Assembly (NCBI GenBank): GCA_036015235.1 | Contig: CP107926.1 | Span: 3,910,001 to 3,974,000 of the forward strand | DNA length: 64,000 nucleotides | Direction: 5' to 3' | From: Streptomyces sp. NBC_00433 | Lineage (GTDB): Bacteria; Actinomycetota; Actinomycetes; Streptomycetales; Streptomycetaceae | Notes under the pieces: model-generated | Database searches by the model: none | The model's input: the letters and a program-made list of their open reading frames with translations, nothing else | What the model was told of the DNA's origin: nothing | Made by a program: the position numbers and the translations under genes | Shown: one piece after another, positions 26,214 through 34,706 of the stretch | Layout of the letters: each line of letters opens with the position of its first letter | Position numbering within the stretch: the stretch's first letter is position 1

Positions 26214-27176
26214 CTAGGAGATCACCACCTTGACGACGCCGGTCAGGGCGATCTGGGCGAGGGACAGCGGGATGAGCACGGTCCAGGCGAGCTTCTGCAG
26301 CTGGTCCTCGCGCAGCCGCGGGTAGCTGACCCGCAGCCAGATCACGACGAAGGCCAGCAGCGCGGTCTTGACCAGCGTCCACACCCACCCGGCGCTGCCC
26401 GACCACGGGCCGTGCCAGCCGCCGAGGAAGAGCACGGTGGTCAGCGCGCACAGCACGACGATGCCGGCGTATTCGGCGAGCAGGAACAGCGCGAAGCGCA
26501 GCCCGGTGTATTCGGTGTAGGCGCCGAAGATGATCTCGGAGTCGGCGACCGGCATGTCGAACGGCGGCCGCTGGAGCTCGGCGAGCCCGGCGGTGAAGAA
26601 GACGACGCCGCCGACGAGCTGCCAGGGTGTCCACCACCAGTGGTAGCCGTCGACGATGCCGGGCAGCGACAGGGTGCCTGCCGCCATCGCCACCGAGGCG
26701 GCGGCCAGCAGCATCGGCAGCTCGTACGCCATCAGCTGGGCGGCCGTGCGCAGGCCGCCGAGCAGCGAGAACTTGTTCGCCGACGCCCAGCCGGCCATCA
26801 GCGAGCCGAGCACGCCGACGCCCATCACGGCCAGGACGAAGATCAGCCCGGCGTCCACGGTCTGCCCGACGAAGCCGTCGGGGCCGACCGGGATCACGAT
26901 GAGCACCAGCAGATACGGCAGCAGGGCCACGGCCGGCGCGAGCTGGAAGACCCGGCGGTCGGCGTCGGCCGGGACGATGTCCTCCTTCTGCGCGAATTTC
27001 ACGCCGTCGGCGACGAGCTGCGCCCAGCCGTGGAAGCCGCCGGCGTACATCGGGCCGAGCCGGCCCTGCATGTGCGCCATGACCTTGTGCTCGGTCTGGC
27101 CGACCAGCAGCGGGAAGACCAGGAAGACGACGAGGACGGCGACCAGCCGCAGCACGACGTCGAGCGTGTCGTTCAT
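26214..27176 (-). CDS. nuoH: NADH-quinone oxidoreductase subunit H (nuo2)
   Basis: This 320-residue, eight-helix membrane subunit forms the quinone access tunnel. Conserved parts are [38 protein letters not shown], the acidic [29 protein letters not shown] loop and [13 protein letters not shown]. It lacks the long C-terminal extension of the second NuoH (463 residues). Its ATG overlaps the nuoC stop by four bases. Confidence 0.95.
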   Translation of the reverse strand: MNDTLDVVLRLVAVLVVFLVFPLLVGQTEHKVMAHMQGRLGPMYAGGFHGWAQLVADGVKFAQKEDIVPADADRRVFQLAPAVALLPYLLVLIVIPVGPDGFVGQTVDAGLIFVLAVMGVGVLGSLMAGWASANKFSLLGGLRTAAQLMAYELPMLLAAASVAMAAGTLSLPGIVDGYHWWWTPWQLVGGVVFFTAGLAELQRPPFDMPVADSEIIFGAYTEYTGLRFALFLLAEYAGIVVLCALTTVLFLGGWHGPWSGSAGWVWTLVKTALLAFVVIWLRVSYPRLREDQLQKLAWTVLIPLSLAQIALTGVVKVVIS

Positions 27177-28057
27177 GCGGGGTCGCCTCCTTCTGCGGGC
27201 GGTTCCTTCGGGGCGGGCGGGTCCTTCGGGGCGGGCGGGTCGGACGCGGGCGAGTCCTCAGGGGCCGGCGGCTCAGCCGGGGGCTCCACCGGGGCCTCGG
27301 CCGGCGTCTCCGCCGGGGGCTCCTTCGGAGCGGCCGCCGGGCGTTGCCAGGGCGCGTCCTGGCTCTGGCTCGCGGAGCCCTCGGTCACGCTGCGGGTGCG
27401 GCGGGCCGGGCGTTCGCCGGGCGCCGCGGCAGCCGCACCGCGGGCGGCGCGGGCCGGGCGGGCGGGGGCCGGCGGGAGCTGGCCCTTGAGCGGGCCCCAC
27501 TCGTTCGGGTCAGGCACCCCGGGCGGCTGCATCTGCCGCCGCTTCGGGCCGCCGTCGTGCGACTCCCCCGGCTCCTTCGCGCCGGGCCAGGCCTTCGCGA
27601 CCCGGGCGGCGAGCACGAAGTCCTTGCGCAGCGGGTGCCCCTCGAACTCCTCGGGCAGCAGCAGCGGCGCGAGCCCGGGGTGTCCGGTGAAGGCGACGCC
27701 GAACATCTCGTGCGTCTCCCGCTCGTGCCAGGCCGCGCCCGGGTGGACGCCGGTCGCGGTGGGCAGGGCGGGGTCGTCGTACCCGACGGTCGTACGCAGC
27801 AGCAGCCGCCGTACGCCGCCGCCCGCCGGGCCGCCGGCCAGGGCCACCACGTGCGCGCACACCCGGAAACCGGTGCCGGGCTCGTCGACCGCGCTCAGCC
27901 AGTCGAAGAAGGTGCAGCCCAGCTCGTCGCGGGCGGTGGTCAGCGCCGCCTCCCACGACCCGGGCGGCACGTCGACGGTCAGCAGGTCGTACGCCTCCTC
28001 GGCGGTGGCGCCCGCGCCGAAGATGTCCGCGGCCTCGCGCGGCAGCCATCCGGTCAC
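27173..28057 (-). CDS. nuoC: NADH-quinone oxidoreductase subunit C (nuo2), with Pro-rich tail
   Basis: This 294-residue protein is the 30-kDa Q-module subunit. The core (residues about 1-190) has [23 protein letters not shown], the signature [20 protein letters not shown], and [14 protein letters not shown]. After it comes a low-complexity tail of about 100 residues with repeated [16 protein letters not shown] blocks, not part of the usual fold. GTG at 28057 overlaps the nuoB stop by four bases. In most complex I operons nuoD follows nuoC; here nuoH follows directly, so nuoD is missing. Confidence 0.92.
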   Translation of the reverse strand: MTGWLPREAADIFGAGATAEEAYDLLTVDVPPGSWEAALTTARDELGCTFFDWLSAVDEPGTGFRVCAHVVALAGGPAGGGVRRLLLRTTVGYDDPALPTATGVHPGAAWHERETHEMFGVAFTGHPGLAPLLLPEEFEGHPLRKDFVLAARVAKAWPGAKEPGESHDGGPKRRQMQPPGVPDPNEWGPLKGQLPPAPARPARAARGAAAAAPGERPARRTRSVTEGSASQSQDAPWQRPAAAPKEPPAETPAEAPVEPPAEPPAPEDSPASDPPAPKDPPAPKEPPAEGGDPA

Positions 28058-28728
28058 GGCGTGTCCCCGGGGTCTCCGGCGGCCGGGGCGGGCGGGGCCT
28101 TCGGGGCAGGTGCGGCGACGAGCCCGCTGGTCAGCGCCTGGACGGAGGGCTTGGCGGGCGCGTACCGCTCCCCCAGCGACTCGCGGGCGATCTTCTCCTG
28201 CAGCTTGAGGATGCCCTGGAGCAGCGCCTCGGGCCGCGGCGGGCAGCCGGGGACGTAGACGTCGACCGGGATGATCTGGTCGACGCCCTTGGTCACCGAG
28301 TAGGAGTCCCAGTACGGGCCGCCGCAGTTGGAGCAGGCGCCGAAGGAGATGACGTACTTCGGCTCGGGCATCTGCTCGTAGAGCCGCTTGACGGCCGGCG
28401 CCATCTTGTCCGTCACCGTGCCCGAGACGATCATCAGGTCGGCCTGGCGCGGACCGGGCGCGAAGGGGATCACGCCGAGCCTGATGAAGTCGTGCCGCGA
28501 CATGGACGCGGCGATGAATTCGATGGCGCAGCAGGCGAGCCCGAAGTTGAAGACCCACAGGCTGTAGCGGCGGCCCCAGTTCAGGACCACCTTCATCGGC
28601 TGCGGCGCGAGCCGGGACAGCGTGCCGAGCCGGCGCGGCTCGGGCAGCAGTTCGGGAGGCGCGGCGGAGGCGCCGCCCGGCGCGGCCGAGGCGGTGGGGT
28701 CGGCCGGGGAGGCCGGGGTCAGGTCCAT
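28054..28728 (-). CDS. nuoB: NADH-quinone oxidoreductase subunit B (nuo2)
   Basis: This 224-residue subunit holds the terminal [4Fe-4S] cluster N2 at the quinone site. All four ligands are present: the tandem Cys in [10 protein letters not shown], Cys in [16 protein letters not shown], and Cys in [13 protein letters not shown]. Disordered Ala/Pro-rich extensions flank the core at both ends. The ATG at 28728 overlaps the nuoA end by ten bases. N2 ligands are intact, so the cluster can form even though no nuoD lies in this operon. Confidence 0.95.
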   Translation of the reverse strand: MDLTPASPADPTASAAPGGASAAPPELLPEPRRLGTLSRLAPQPMKVVLNWGRRYSLWVFNFGLACCAIEFIAASMSRHDFIRLGVIPFAPGPRQADLMIVSGTVTDKMAPAVKRLYEQMPEPKYVISFGACSNCGGPYWDSYSVTKGVDQIIPVDVYVPGCPPRPEALLQGILKLQEKIARESLGERYAPAKPSVQALTSGLVAAPAPKAPPAPAAGDPGDTP

Positions 28729-29087
28729 TCCAGGACGCCCTTCTTCCAGGCGTAGAGCAGCCCGACCGCGAGGAAGCCGATGAAGACGAACATCTCCACC
28801 AGCGTCGTGCCCCCGAAGCCGGGCGCGGCGAAGACCGTCGCCCAGGGGAAGAGGAAGATCGCGTCGACCGCGAAGATCACGTACAGGTAGGAGTACACGT
28901 AGTAGCGGATCTGGGTGTGCGCCCAGTCCCCGCCCACCGGGTCGACCCCGCACTCGTAGGTGAGCATCTTCTCCGGCGTCGGCACGACCGGCCGCAGCAG
29001 GCGGCCGGAGGCGAAGGCGACGGAAACGAAGAGCACACCGACGACCGCGACCAGGCCGACGACCGAGTAGCCGTGGAAGTAGTCCAC
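28719..29087 (-). CDS. nuoA: NADH-quinone oxidoreductase subunit A (nuo2)
   Basis: This 122-residue, three-helix membrane subunit has the conserved loop [44 protein letters not shown] at 29087 ([11 protein letters not shown]) is favoured because GAGGGG lies nine bases upstream; an in-frame GTG at 29120 adds 11 residues without a ribosome binding site. It is the first gene of the leftward nuo2 operon and is divergent from abrC1 over about 240 bases. Confidence 0.92.
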   Translation of the reverse strand: MDYFHGYSVVGLVAVVGVLFVSVAFASGRLLRPVVPTPEKMLTYECGVDPVGGDWAHTQIRYYVYSYLYVIFAVDAIFLFPWATVFAAPGFGGTTLVEMFVFIGFLAVGLLYAWKKGVLEWT

Positions 29088-29325
29088 GTCCGTCCGCCCC
29101 TCGTTGACTCGTTCACCCACCGACCGGTGGTGTCCAGTGTTCCTGTTGGATCTTTAGCCGATCTATACGGAGGGAGTCTAGGCCCTGGCCTGATCGGCAC
29201 TACCCGCCACCGGCAGGTTCCGGCCCGGGGGCGCCACCGTACCGGCCGACCTGGGGATAACCCCACCCACGTCCGGCCTACCCACCCCATGGCGCGGGAG
29301 GCCGCTTCCCCGGCAGGCTGGTGCC

Positions 29326-30543
29326 ATGAACGCCTCGCCGCCCTCGACATACAGCAGCGCCACGGCCACGGCGGCCCACCCGGCCGACGGGTCCGACAGC
29401 GCCGCCCTCCCGCCGCCCCGTTTCGCCTTCGACGCGGTGACGTGGAAGGAGATCCTCAACCTGCTGCTGAATCTCCCGATGGCGATCCTCGGCTTCGTCT
29501 ACGTCGTCACGACGCTGTCGATCGGTGCGGGGCTCTCCGTCACCGTGATCGGGCTGCCGCTGCTCTCCGTGAGCCTGATCGGCTGCCGGATGCTCGGCAC
29601 GGTGGAGCGCGCGAGGGCGCGGGCGCTGCTGGGGGTGAAGGTCGAGGAGCCGCGGCCGCTGCGGCGCAGCACCTTCGGCTTCCTGCCCTGGCTGTGGGTG
29701 ACGCTCAAGGACCCGGTGGCCTGGCGGCACGCGCTCTACCTGGCGATCCGGCTGCCGTGGGGCATCGTCACCTTCACCGTGACGCTGACCTCGCTCTTCG
29801 TCGCCTGGCCGGTGCTGCCGTTCCTGGCCCGCGGGATGTCGGCGGTGGACCGGGCGCTCGTACGCGGGCTGCTCCAGCCGTCCGACGAGCTGGAGAAGCG
29901 GATCGCCGAACTGGAGTCCGACCGCGGCGTCGTGGTCGACACCGCGGCCGCCGACCTGCGGCGCATCGAACGCGACCTGCACGACGGCGCCCAGGCCCGC
30001 CTCGTCGCCCTCGCCATGGACCTGGGCCTCGCCCGGGAGAAGCTGCTCGAAGACCCCGAGGCCGCCGCCCGGATGGTCGACGAGGCGCACGGCGAGGTCA
30101 AGATCGCCCTCCAGGAGCTGCGCGACCTCGCCCGCGGCATCCACCCGGCGATCCTCACCGACCGCGGCCTCGACGCGGCGCTGTCGGCCGTCGCCACCCG
30201 CTGCACCGTCCCCGTCACCGTGACCGTCGACCTGCCGGCCAGGCCCGCGGAGGCCATCGAGGGCATCGCCTACTTCACCGTCTCCGAGCTGCTGCAGAAC
30301 GTCAGCAAGCACAGCGGCGGCACGAGCGCCTCCGTCGACGTGTGGCGGGCCGCGGACCGGCTGATGGTCCAGGTCCGCGACGACGGGCACGGGGGTGCCG
30401 ACGTGGCGGCCGGCTCCGGCCTGGCCGGCCTCGCGGAACGCCTCGACTCCGTCGACGGGCTCTTCGTCGTCGCCTCCCCGCCGGGCGGCCCGACCGTCGT
30501 CACGGCCGAGCTTCCCTGGCGGGACCGGGACTTCCGCCGCTGA
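29326..30543 (+). CDS. abrC1: NarL-type sensor histidine kinase (AbrC1-like)
   Basis: This 405-residue membrane kinase has two to four N-terminal transmembrane helices in a putative sensor domain (about residues 40-180), then the HisKA_3 dimerisation helix with the phospho-acceptor His219 in ERDLHDGAQARLV, and a HATPase domain with ELLQNVSKHS (N-box) and DDGHGG. In S. coelicolor the genes at this place (SCO4598/4597/4596) form AbrC1/C2/C3, two kinases and one regulator controlling antibiotic production and development. The assignment rests on recalled synteny and domain layout. Its catalytic half is nearly identical at DNA level to the next kinase gene. Confidence 0.88.
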   Translation: MNASPPSTYSSATATAAHPADGSDSAALPPPRFAFDAVTWKEILNLLLNLPMAILGFVYVVTTLSIGAGLSVTVIGLPLLSVSLIGCRMLGTVERARARALLGVKVEEPRPLRRSTFGFLPWLWVTLKDPVAWRHALYLAIRLPWGIVTFTVTLTSLFVAWPVLPFLARGMSAVDRALVRGLLQPSDELEKRIAELESDRGVVVDTAAADLRRIERDLHDGAQARLVALAMDLGLAREKLLEDPEAAARMVDEAHGEVKIALQELRDLARGIHPAILTDRGLDAALSAVATRCTVPVTVTVDLPARPAEAIEGIAYFTVSELLQNVSKHSGGTSASVDVWRAADRLMVQVRDDGHGGADVAAGSGLAGLAERLDSVDGLFVVASPPGGPTVVTAELPWRDRDFRR

Positions 30544-30574
30544 CCACCGGTCGGGTGGGGGGTACGCAACCTGG

Positions 30575-30699
30575 CCCTTGCGGTGGGCCGCCCCTGCCCC
30601 TTGCGGTGGGGGGGTACGCGCTGCCCCTTGCGGTGGGCCGCCCTCCGCCGCGCCTTCGTGGCTGGTCGCTCCGTTCTCCCCCAGGGCTTCGCCTGGGGG
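30575..30699. repeat. Short repeats and hairpin between the two kinase genes
   Basis: CCCTTGCGGTGGG occurs three times (near 30576, 30598 and 30625), and a perfect eight-base stem CCCCCAGG/CCTGGGGG with loop GCTTCG lies at 30678-30699. The remaining 200 bases up to abrC2 show no gene. Confidence 0.7.
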
Positions 30700-30900
30700 T
30701 ACCCCCACGCGCCCCTGGTGCCTGCCCTCTGCGGAGGAGCGGAGCCCCAGGCTGACGCGGGGAAGGGGGCGGCCGGCCCCCGTACAGCGGCGCTGTGGGT
30801 GCGTACGAGGCGCCCGCGGGGGCTGGTAGGGGTAGCCCCACCTCCAAGAGGCCGATCCGCACCATGGGGCAGGCGGCGGCGAAAGGCCATGGTGGGGGGT

Positions 30901-32253
30901 ATGACGAGCAGTGCGGAGAGGACGGGCCCGACCATGGCGTACGGCTACCAGGAGCAAGAGCAGGCACGGCACAGGGCCCCGGCCGCGGTGCGGGCGCCCT
31001 TCGAGGCGCGGACGTGGCGCGAGTTCGGCTACGCGCTGCTCAACCTGCCGATGGCGATCACCGGTTTCGTGTGGACCGTCACGATGCTCTCGCTCAGCGC
31101 GGGCCTCCTCATCACCTTCGTCGGCCTGCCGCTGCTGGTGCTGGCCCTGGGCGGGTGCCGGGCTATCGGGCGGGTCGAGCGCGGCCGGGCGCGTACGCTC
31201 CTGCTGCTGGACGTGGACGAGCCGGGGCCGGTACGCACCAAGGGCCGCGGCTTCCTCGCCCGGATGGGCGCCCAGCTCAGCAGCGGTGTCAACTGGCGGC
31301 ACGTCATCTACATGCTGCTGCACTTCCCGTGGGGCATCATCAGCTTCTCCGTGTCCCTCAGCCTCTTCACCTACGGCTGGGGCCTGCTGACCTACCCGCT
31401 GTGGCGCTGGGTCTTCCCGGTCTACTTCGGGCAGGACGGCCTGCAGGTCTACGGCAGCGACGACGGCCGGCACGGCTGGTGGCTGCACACCCCGGCGGAC
31501 ATGGTGCTGTGCGTGGTCCTCGGCGGGCTGCTCGTACTGGCCACTCCGTGGGTCATCCGCGGCATGGCGCACGCGGACCGGATCCTGGTCCTCGGCCTGC
31601 TCGGGCCGTCCCGGCTGGACGACCGGGTCACCGAGCTGGAGTCCGACCGCGGCGTCGTGGTCGACACCGCGGCCGCCGACCTGCGGCGCATCGAACGCGA
31701 CCTCCACGACGGCGCCCAGGCCCGCCTCGTCGCCCTCGCCATGGACCTGGGCCTGGCCAAGGAGAAGCTCCTTGAGGACCCGGCGGTCGGCGCCGCGATG
31801 GTCGAGGAGGCGCACGGCGAGGTGAAGATCGCCCTCCAGGAGCTGCGCGACCTCGCCCGCGGCATCCACCCGGCGATCCTCACCGACCGCGGCCTGGGTC
31901 CGGCCCTGTCCGCCGTCGCGGCCCGCTGCACCGTCCCGGTCTCGGTGACGGTCGACCTGCCGGCCAGGCCCGTGCCCGCGATCGAGGGCATCGCCTACTT
32001 CACCGTCTCCGAGCTGCTGCAGAACGTCAGCAAGCACAGTGGCGCTGCGCGCGCTTCCGTCGACATCTGGCAGGTCGAGGACCGGCTGATGCTCTTCGTC
32101 TCCGACGACGGGCGTGGTGGGGCCTCCCTCGCGGCCGGCTCCGGCCTGGCCGGCCTCGCGGAACGCCTCGACTCCGTCGACGGTGTCCTGGCCGTCGACT
32201 CCCCGGCCGGTGGCCCGACCCGCATCACCGCCGAACTTCCCTGGCGGGCGTGA
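30901..32253 (+). CDS. abrC2: NarL-type sensor histidine kinase (AbrC2-like)
   Basis: This roughly 450-residue paralogue of the preceding kinase has the same layout: N-terminal sensor with four transmembrane helices (WREFGYALLNLPMAITGF, LITFVGLPLLVLAL, a longer extracytoplasmic loop around residues 165-190, LCVVLGGLLVLATPW), phospho-acceptor His at about 269 in ERDLHDGAQARLV, and the ATPase domain with ELLQNVSKHS. The extra loop makes it longer than abrC1. The start is uncertain: ATGs at 30889, 30901 and 30934 are all in frame and none has an ideal ribosome binding site. Specificity for the same regulator is expected because the His region is the same as in abrC1. Confidence 0.87.
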   Translation: MTSSAERTGPTMAYGYQEQEQARHRAPAAVRAPFEARTWREFGYALLNLPMAITGFVWTVTMLSLSAGLLITFVGLPLLVLALGGCRAIGRVERGRARTLLLLDVDEPGPVRTKGRGFLARMGAQLSSGVNWRHVIYMLLHFPWGIISFSVSLSLFTYGWGLLTYPLWRWVFPVYFGQDGLQVYGSDDGRHGWWLHTPADMVLCVVLGGLLVLATPWVIRGMAHADRILVLGLLGPSRLDDRVTELESDRGVVVDTAAADLRRIERDLHDGAQARLVALAMDLGLAKEKLLEDPAVGAAMVEEAHGEVKIALQELRDLARGIHPAILTDRGLGPALSAVAARCTVPVSVTVDLPARPVPAIEGIAYFTVSELLQNVSKHSGAARASVDIWQVEDRLMLFVSDDGRGGASLAAGSGLAGLAERLDSVDGVLAVDSPAGGPTRITAELPWRA

Positions 32254-32356
32254 CCCCGCCAGGGGGCGCCCTTTGCGCCAGGCAGTCACCTTCCCCACCG
32301 CCGTGGTAGGCGGCTGCCCCCTGCCGCGGGCCGTCGCCTTTCCCGCCGTCATGGCT

Positions 32357-32700
32357 GGTCGCGCAGTTCCCCGCGCCCCCAGGTGATTGCCACTTGGCGT
32401 GGCGTTGCCTTCTCTCCCGCCTCTTCGGCGGGCGCGCAGTTCCCCGCGCCCCTGAAAAACGCGTGCCCTCCTGCGCACAGAGCCCCTGCCAGGGACCAAC
32501 GCCTGGGCGTCGGAGGACGCAGGCCCAAAGGGGCGCGGGGAACTGCGCGCCCCGCCGAGATCGCGTCGCAGACAAGCACGCACCGCAAGGGGCAATCACC
32601 CCAGGGGCGCGAGGAACTGCGCGCACAACCCACCACCGGGTCGCGGGCAAGCAACGCCACAGCAAGTGGCAACCACCCGGGGGCGCGGGGAACTGCGCGA
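32357..32700. repeat. REP-like inverted repeat cluster (five copies)
   Basis: Five copies of a GC-rich motif built on GGGGCGCGGGGAACTGCGCG lie between abrC2 and the oxidoreductase gene: two in reverse orientation (about 32359-32380 and 32432-32453) and three forward (about 32529-32549, 32603-32623, 32679-32699). The second and third are perfect 21-base inverted copies. The family also occurs at 37774-37900. The roughly 490-base gap holds no gene. Confidence 0.85.
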
Positions 32701-32746
32701 ACAGCCCCCACCGGGCCGCGGGCAAGGAGCCCACCGCAGGTGGTGC

Positions 32747-33718
32747 TCACCCGGGGTTGACCGCAAGAAGCGTCTTGCCCATGGTGTGCCCGGTCCGCAG
32801 GGCCGCGAGGGCGGACGCCGCCTCCGGCAGGGGATGTTCGGCTGTGACGTCGAGGCGGATCGCGCCCGAGGCCAGGAGGGCGAAGGCGGAGAGGGCGTGG
32901 CCGCGGACCGTGCGGGGGGCGCGGCGGGCGAGGTCGGCGATGTTGTAACCCGTCAGGGAGCGGTTGCTCTTCCAGAAGGGGAGGACGGGGAGGCTGAGGT
33001 CGGGTTCGCGGGCCGCCTCGCCGTAGACGGCCAGCCGGCCGAAGGGCGCGAGCAGGGCGAGGCTGGCGAGCCGGGTCTTGCCGCCGACGGGGTCGAGGAC
33101 GACGTCGAGGTCGCGCAGCCGGTCGGCGAAGGCGTCCCTGAGGTGGACGGCGTCGTAGCCGAAGCGCTTGGCGTAGGCGGCCTTCTCGGGTGACCCCACG
33201 GTCCCGTGGACCGCGGCGGCGCCCAGTGACCGGGCGATCTGCGCGGCCGTGGAGCCGACTCCGCCGGCCGCCGCGTGGATCAGGACGGTGTCGCCGGCCC
33301 GCAGCCGGGCCGCGCCGGTCAGGACGCCGTAGGCGGTGGTGAGGACGAGGGCGGCGCCGCCGCCGTCCCGTAGCGATATCCCGTCCAGCGGGAAGACGAA
33401 CTCCGCGGAGGCGACGGCGTATTCGGCGTAACCGCCGCCGTCCGGCAGATACGCGGCGACCGGCTCGCCGACCGCGAGCCCGCCGACGCCGGGTCCGAGC
33501 GCGGCGATCACGCCGGAGACCTCGAACCCCGGCACGTCCACCCCGCGCGCTCCGTGCGGCGGCCCGAAGTCGCCGAGCACGTGCTGGAGTTCGCCGTAAT
33601 TGACGCCGGCGTAGGCGACCCGGACCAGCACCTGCCCAGGTCCTGGCGCGGGGGCGGGCAGTTCCAGCTGCCGCAGCACCTCGGGGCCGCCGTTGACGTC
33701 GAATCCGACCGCGTGCAC
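32747..33718 (-). CDS. Zinc-less MDR quinone oxidoreductase
   Basis: This 323-residue protein is a medium-chain dehydrogenase/reductase of the NADPH:quinone oxidoreductase (QOR) type. It lacks the zinc-binding Cys/His sets and has the GroES-like fold start, the AYAGVNYGELQHVLGDFGPP segment, VPGFEVSGVI, the NADPH motif IHAAAGGVGSTAAQIARSLGA, and LDPVGG. GTG at 33718 follows AGGAG; GTG at 33724 is possible. It is inserted in inverse orientation between the AbrC kinases and the AbrC regulator, with no clear functional link to either. Confidence 0.87.
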   Translation of the reverse strand: MHAVGFDVNGGPEVLRQLELPAPAPGPGQVLVRVAYAGVNYGELQHVLGDFGPPHGARGVDVPGFEVSGVIAALGPGVGGLAVGEPVAAYLPDGGGYAEYAVASAEFVFPLDGISLRDGGGAALVLTTAYGVLTGAARLRAGDTVLIHAAAGGVGSTAAQIARSLGAAAVHGTVGSPEKAAYAKRFGYDAVHLRDAFADRLRDLDVVLDPVGGKTRLASLALLAPFGRLAVYGEAAREPDLSLPVLPFWKSNRSLTGYNIADLARRAPRTVRGHALSAFALLASGAIRLDVTAEHPLPEAASALAALRTGHTMGKTLLAVNPG

Positions 33719-33878
33719 GCGCACTCCTCTCCCTGGCCGCCGCGAGGGAAGTCGCGGCGCCCACCGGCTGCCGGGCGCAACCTTGCCCACAGCAACCGTA
33801 TTCCCCATTCGCCCGCCGATGCTGGGATGCTGGGCGGGTCAGTCGGACACGGGGGGGCACGGAACGGTGGAGGACAAG

Positions 33879-34538
33879 GTGCGAGTGGTCATCGCCGAGG
33901 ATTCGGTACTGCTGCGGGACGGTCTGACGCGGCTGCTGACCGATCGCGGCCACGACGTGGTGGCCGGTGTCGGCGACGCCGTCGGGCTGATCAAGGCGGT
34001 CGACGAGCTCGCGTCCCAGGGCGCGGCTCCCGACGTGGTGGTCGCCGACGTCCGGATGCCCCCCACCCACACGGACGAAGGCGTCCGCGCGGCGGTGCAG
34101 TTGCGCCGGGAGCACCCCGAGGTGGGCGTCCTGGTGCTGTCTCAGTATGTGGAAGAGCAGTACGCGACCGAGCTGATCGCGGGCAGCAGTCGCGGGGTGG
34201 GATATCTACTCAAGGACCGCGTCGCCGACGTCCGCGAATTCGTGGATGCCGTGGTCAGGGTGGCCGAGGGCGGTACGGCCCTGGACCCCGAGGTGGTCGC
34301 CCAGCTGCTCGGCCGCAGCCGCAAGCAGCATGTCCTCGCCAATCTCACTCCGCGAGAACGCGAGGTGCTCGGCCTGATGGCCGAGGGGCGTACGAACTCG
34401 GCCGTCGCCAAGCAGCTGGTGGTCAGCGACGGAGCGGTCGAGAAGCACGTCAGCAACATCTTCCTGAAGCTGGGCCTGACCCCGAGTGACGGGGATCACC
34501 GTCGCGTGCTGGCCGTGCTCACCTACCTCAACTCCTGA
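33879..34538 (+). CDS. abrC3: NarL/LuxR-type response regulator (AbrC3-like)
   Basis: This 219-residue regulator has an N-terminal receiver domain starting MRVVIAEDSVLLRDG, with phospho-acceptor Asp57 in VVVADVRMPPTHTDEG and the LLKDRV segment. A C-terminal LuxR-type HTH follows (LTPREREVLGLMAEGRTNSAVAKQLVVSDGAVEKHVSNIFLKLGL). It is the expected partner of the two NarL-type kinases at 29326-32253; AbrC3 in S. coelicolor activates antibiotic genes. GTG at 33879 is preferred over GTG at 33867 because GGAGGA lies just upstream. It has its own promoter region here, since the kinases are 1.6 kb away across an inverted gene. Confidence 0.9.
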   Translation: MRVVIAEDSVLLRDGLTRLLTDRGHDVVAGVGDAVGLIKAVDELASQGAAPDVVVADVRMPPTHTDEGVRAAVQLRREHPEVGVLVLSQYVEEQYATELIAGSSRGVGYLLKDRVADVREFVDAVVRVAEGGTALDPEVVAQLLGRSRKQHVLANLTPREREVLGLMAEGRTNSAVAKQLVVSDGAVEKHVSNIFLKLGLTPSDGDHRRVLAVLTYLNS

Positions 34539-34621
34539 GGTACGCGGCCTCCACCGGCGATTTCGTCTCACTGAACGAGACGGCGTCTCACCCTTTGGGA
34601 CAAAAGATCGTACGCGCGACT

Positions 34622-34652
34622 CTCACTTCCCCGGACCTCCGGGGAAGGTGAG
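34622..34652 (+). terminator. Terminator after abrC3
   Basis: CTCACTTCCCCGGA pairs with TCCGGGGAAGGTGAG (one bulge) about 85 bases past the abrC3 stop and before korA. A smaller hairpin (CGTCTC/GAGACG) lies at about 34565-34583. Confidence 0.65.
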
Positions 34653-34706
34653 CCTTACCGCCGTACGATGACCCGTGAGCCGCCGCCTCGAAGGAGGTCC
34701 GTTTCA

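Noticed and set aside
29278..32595. Open frame of about 1100 codons on the minus strand across both kinase genes
   Set aside because: The plus strand carries two complete kinases; the antisense translation is low-complexity and repeats only because the kinases are paralogues.
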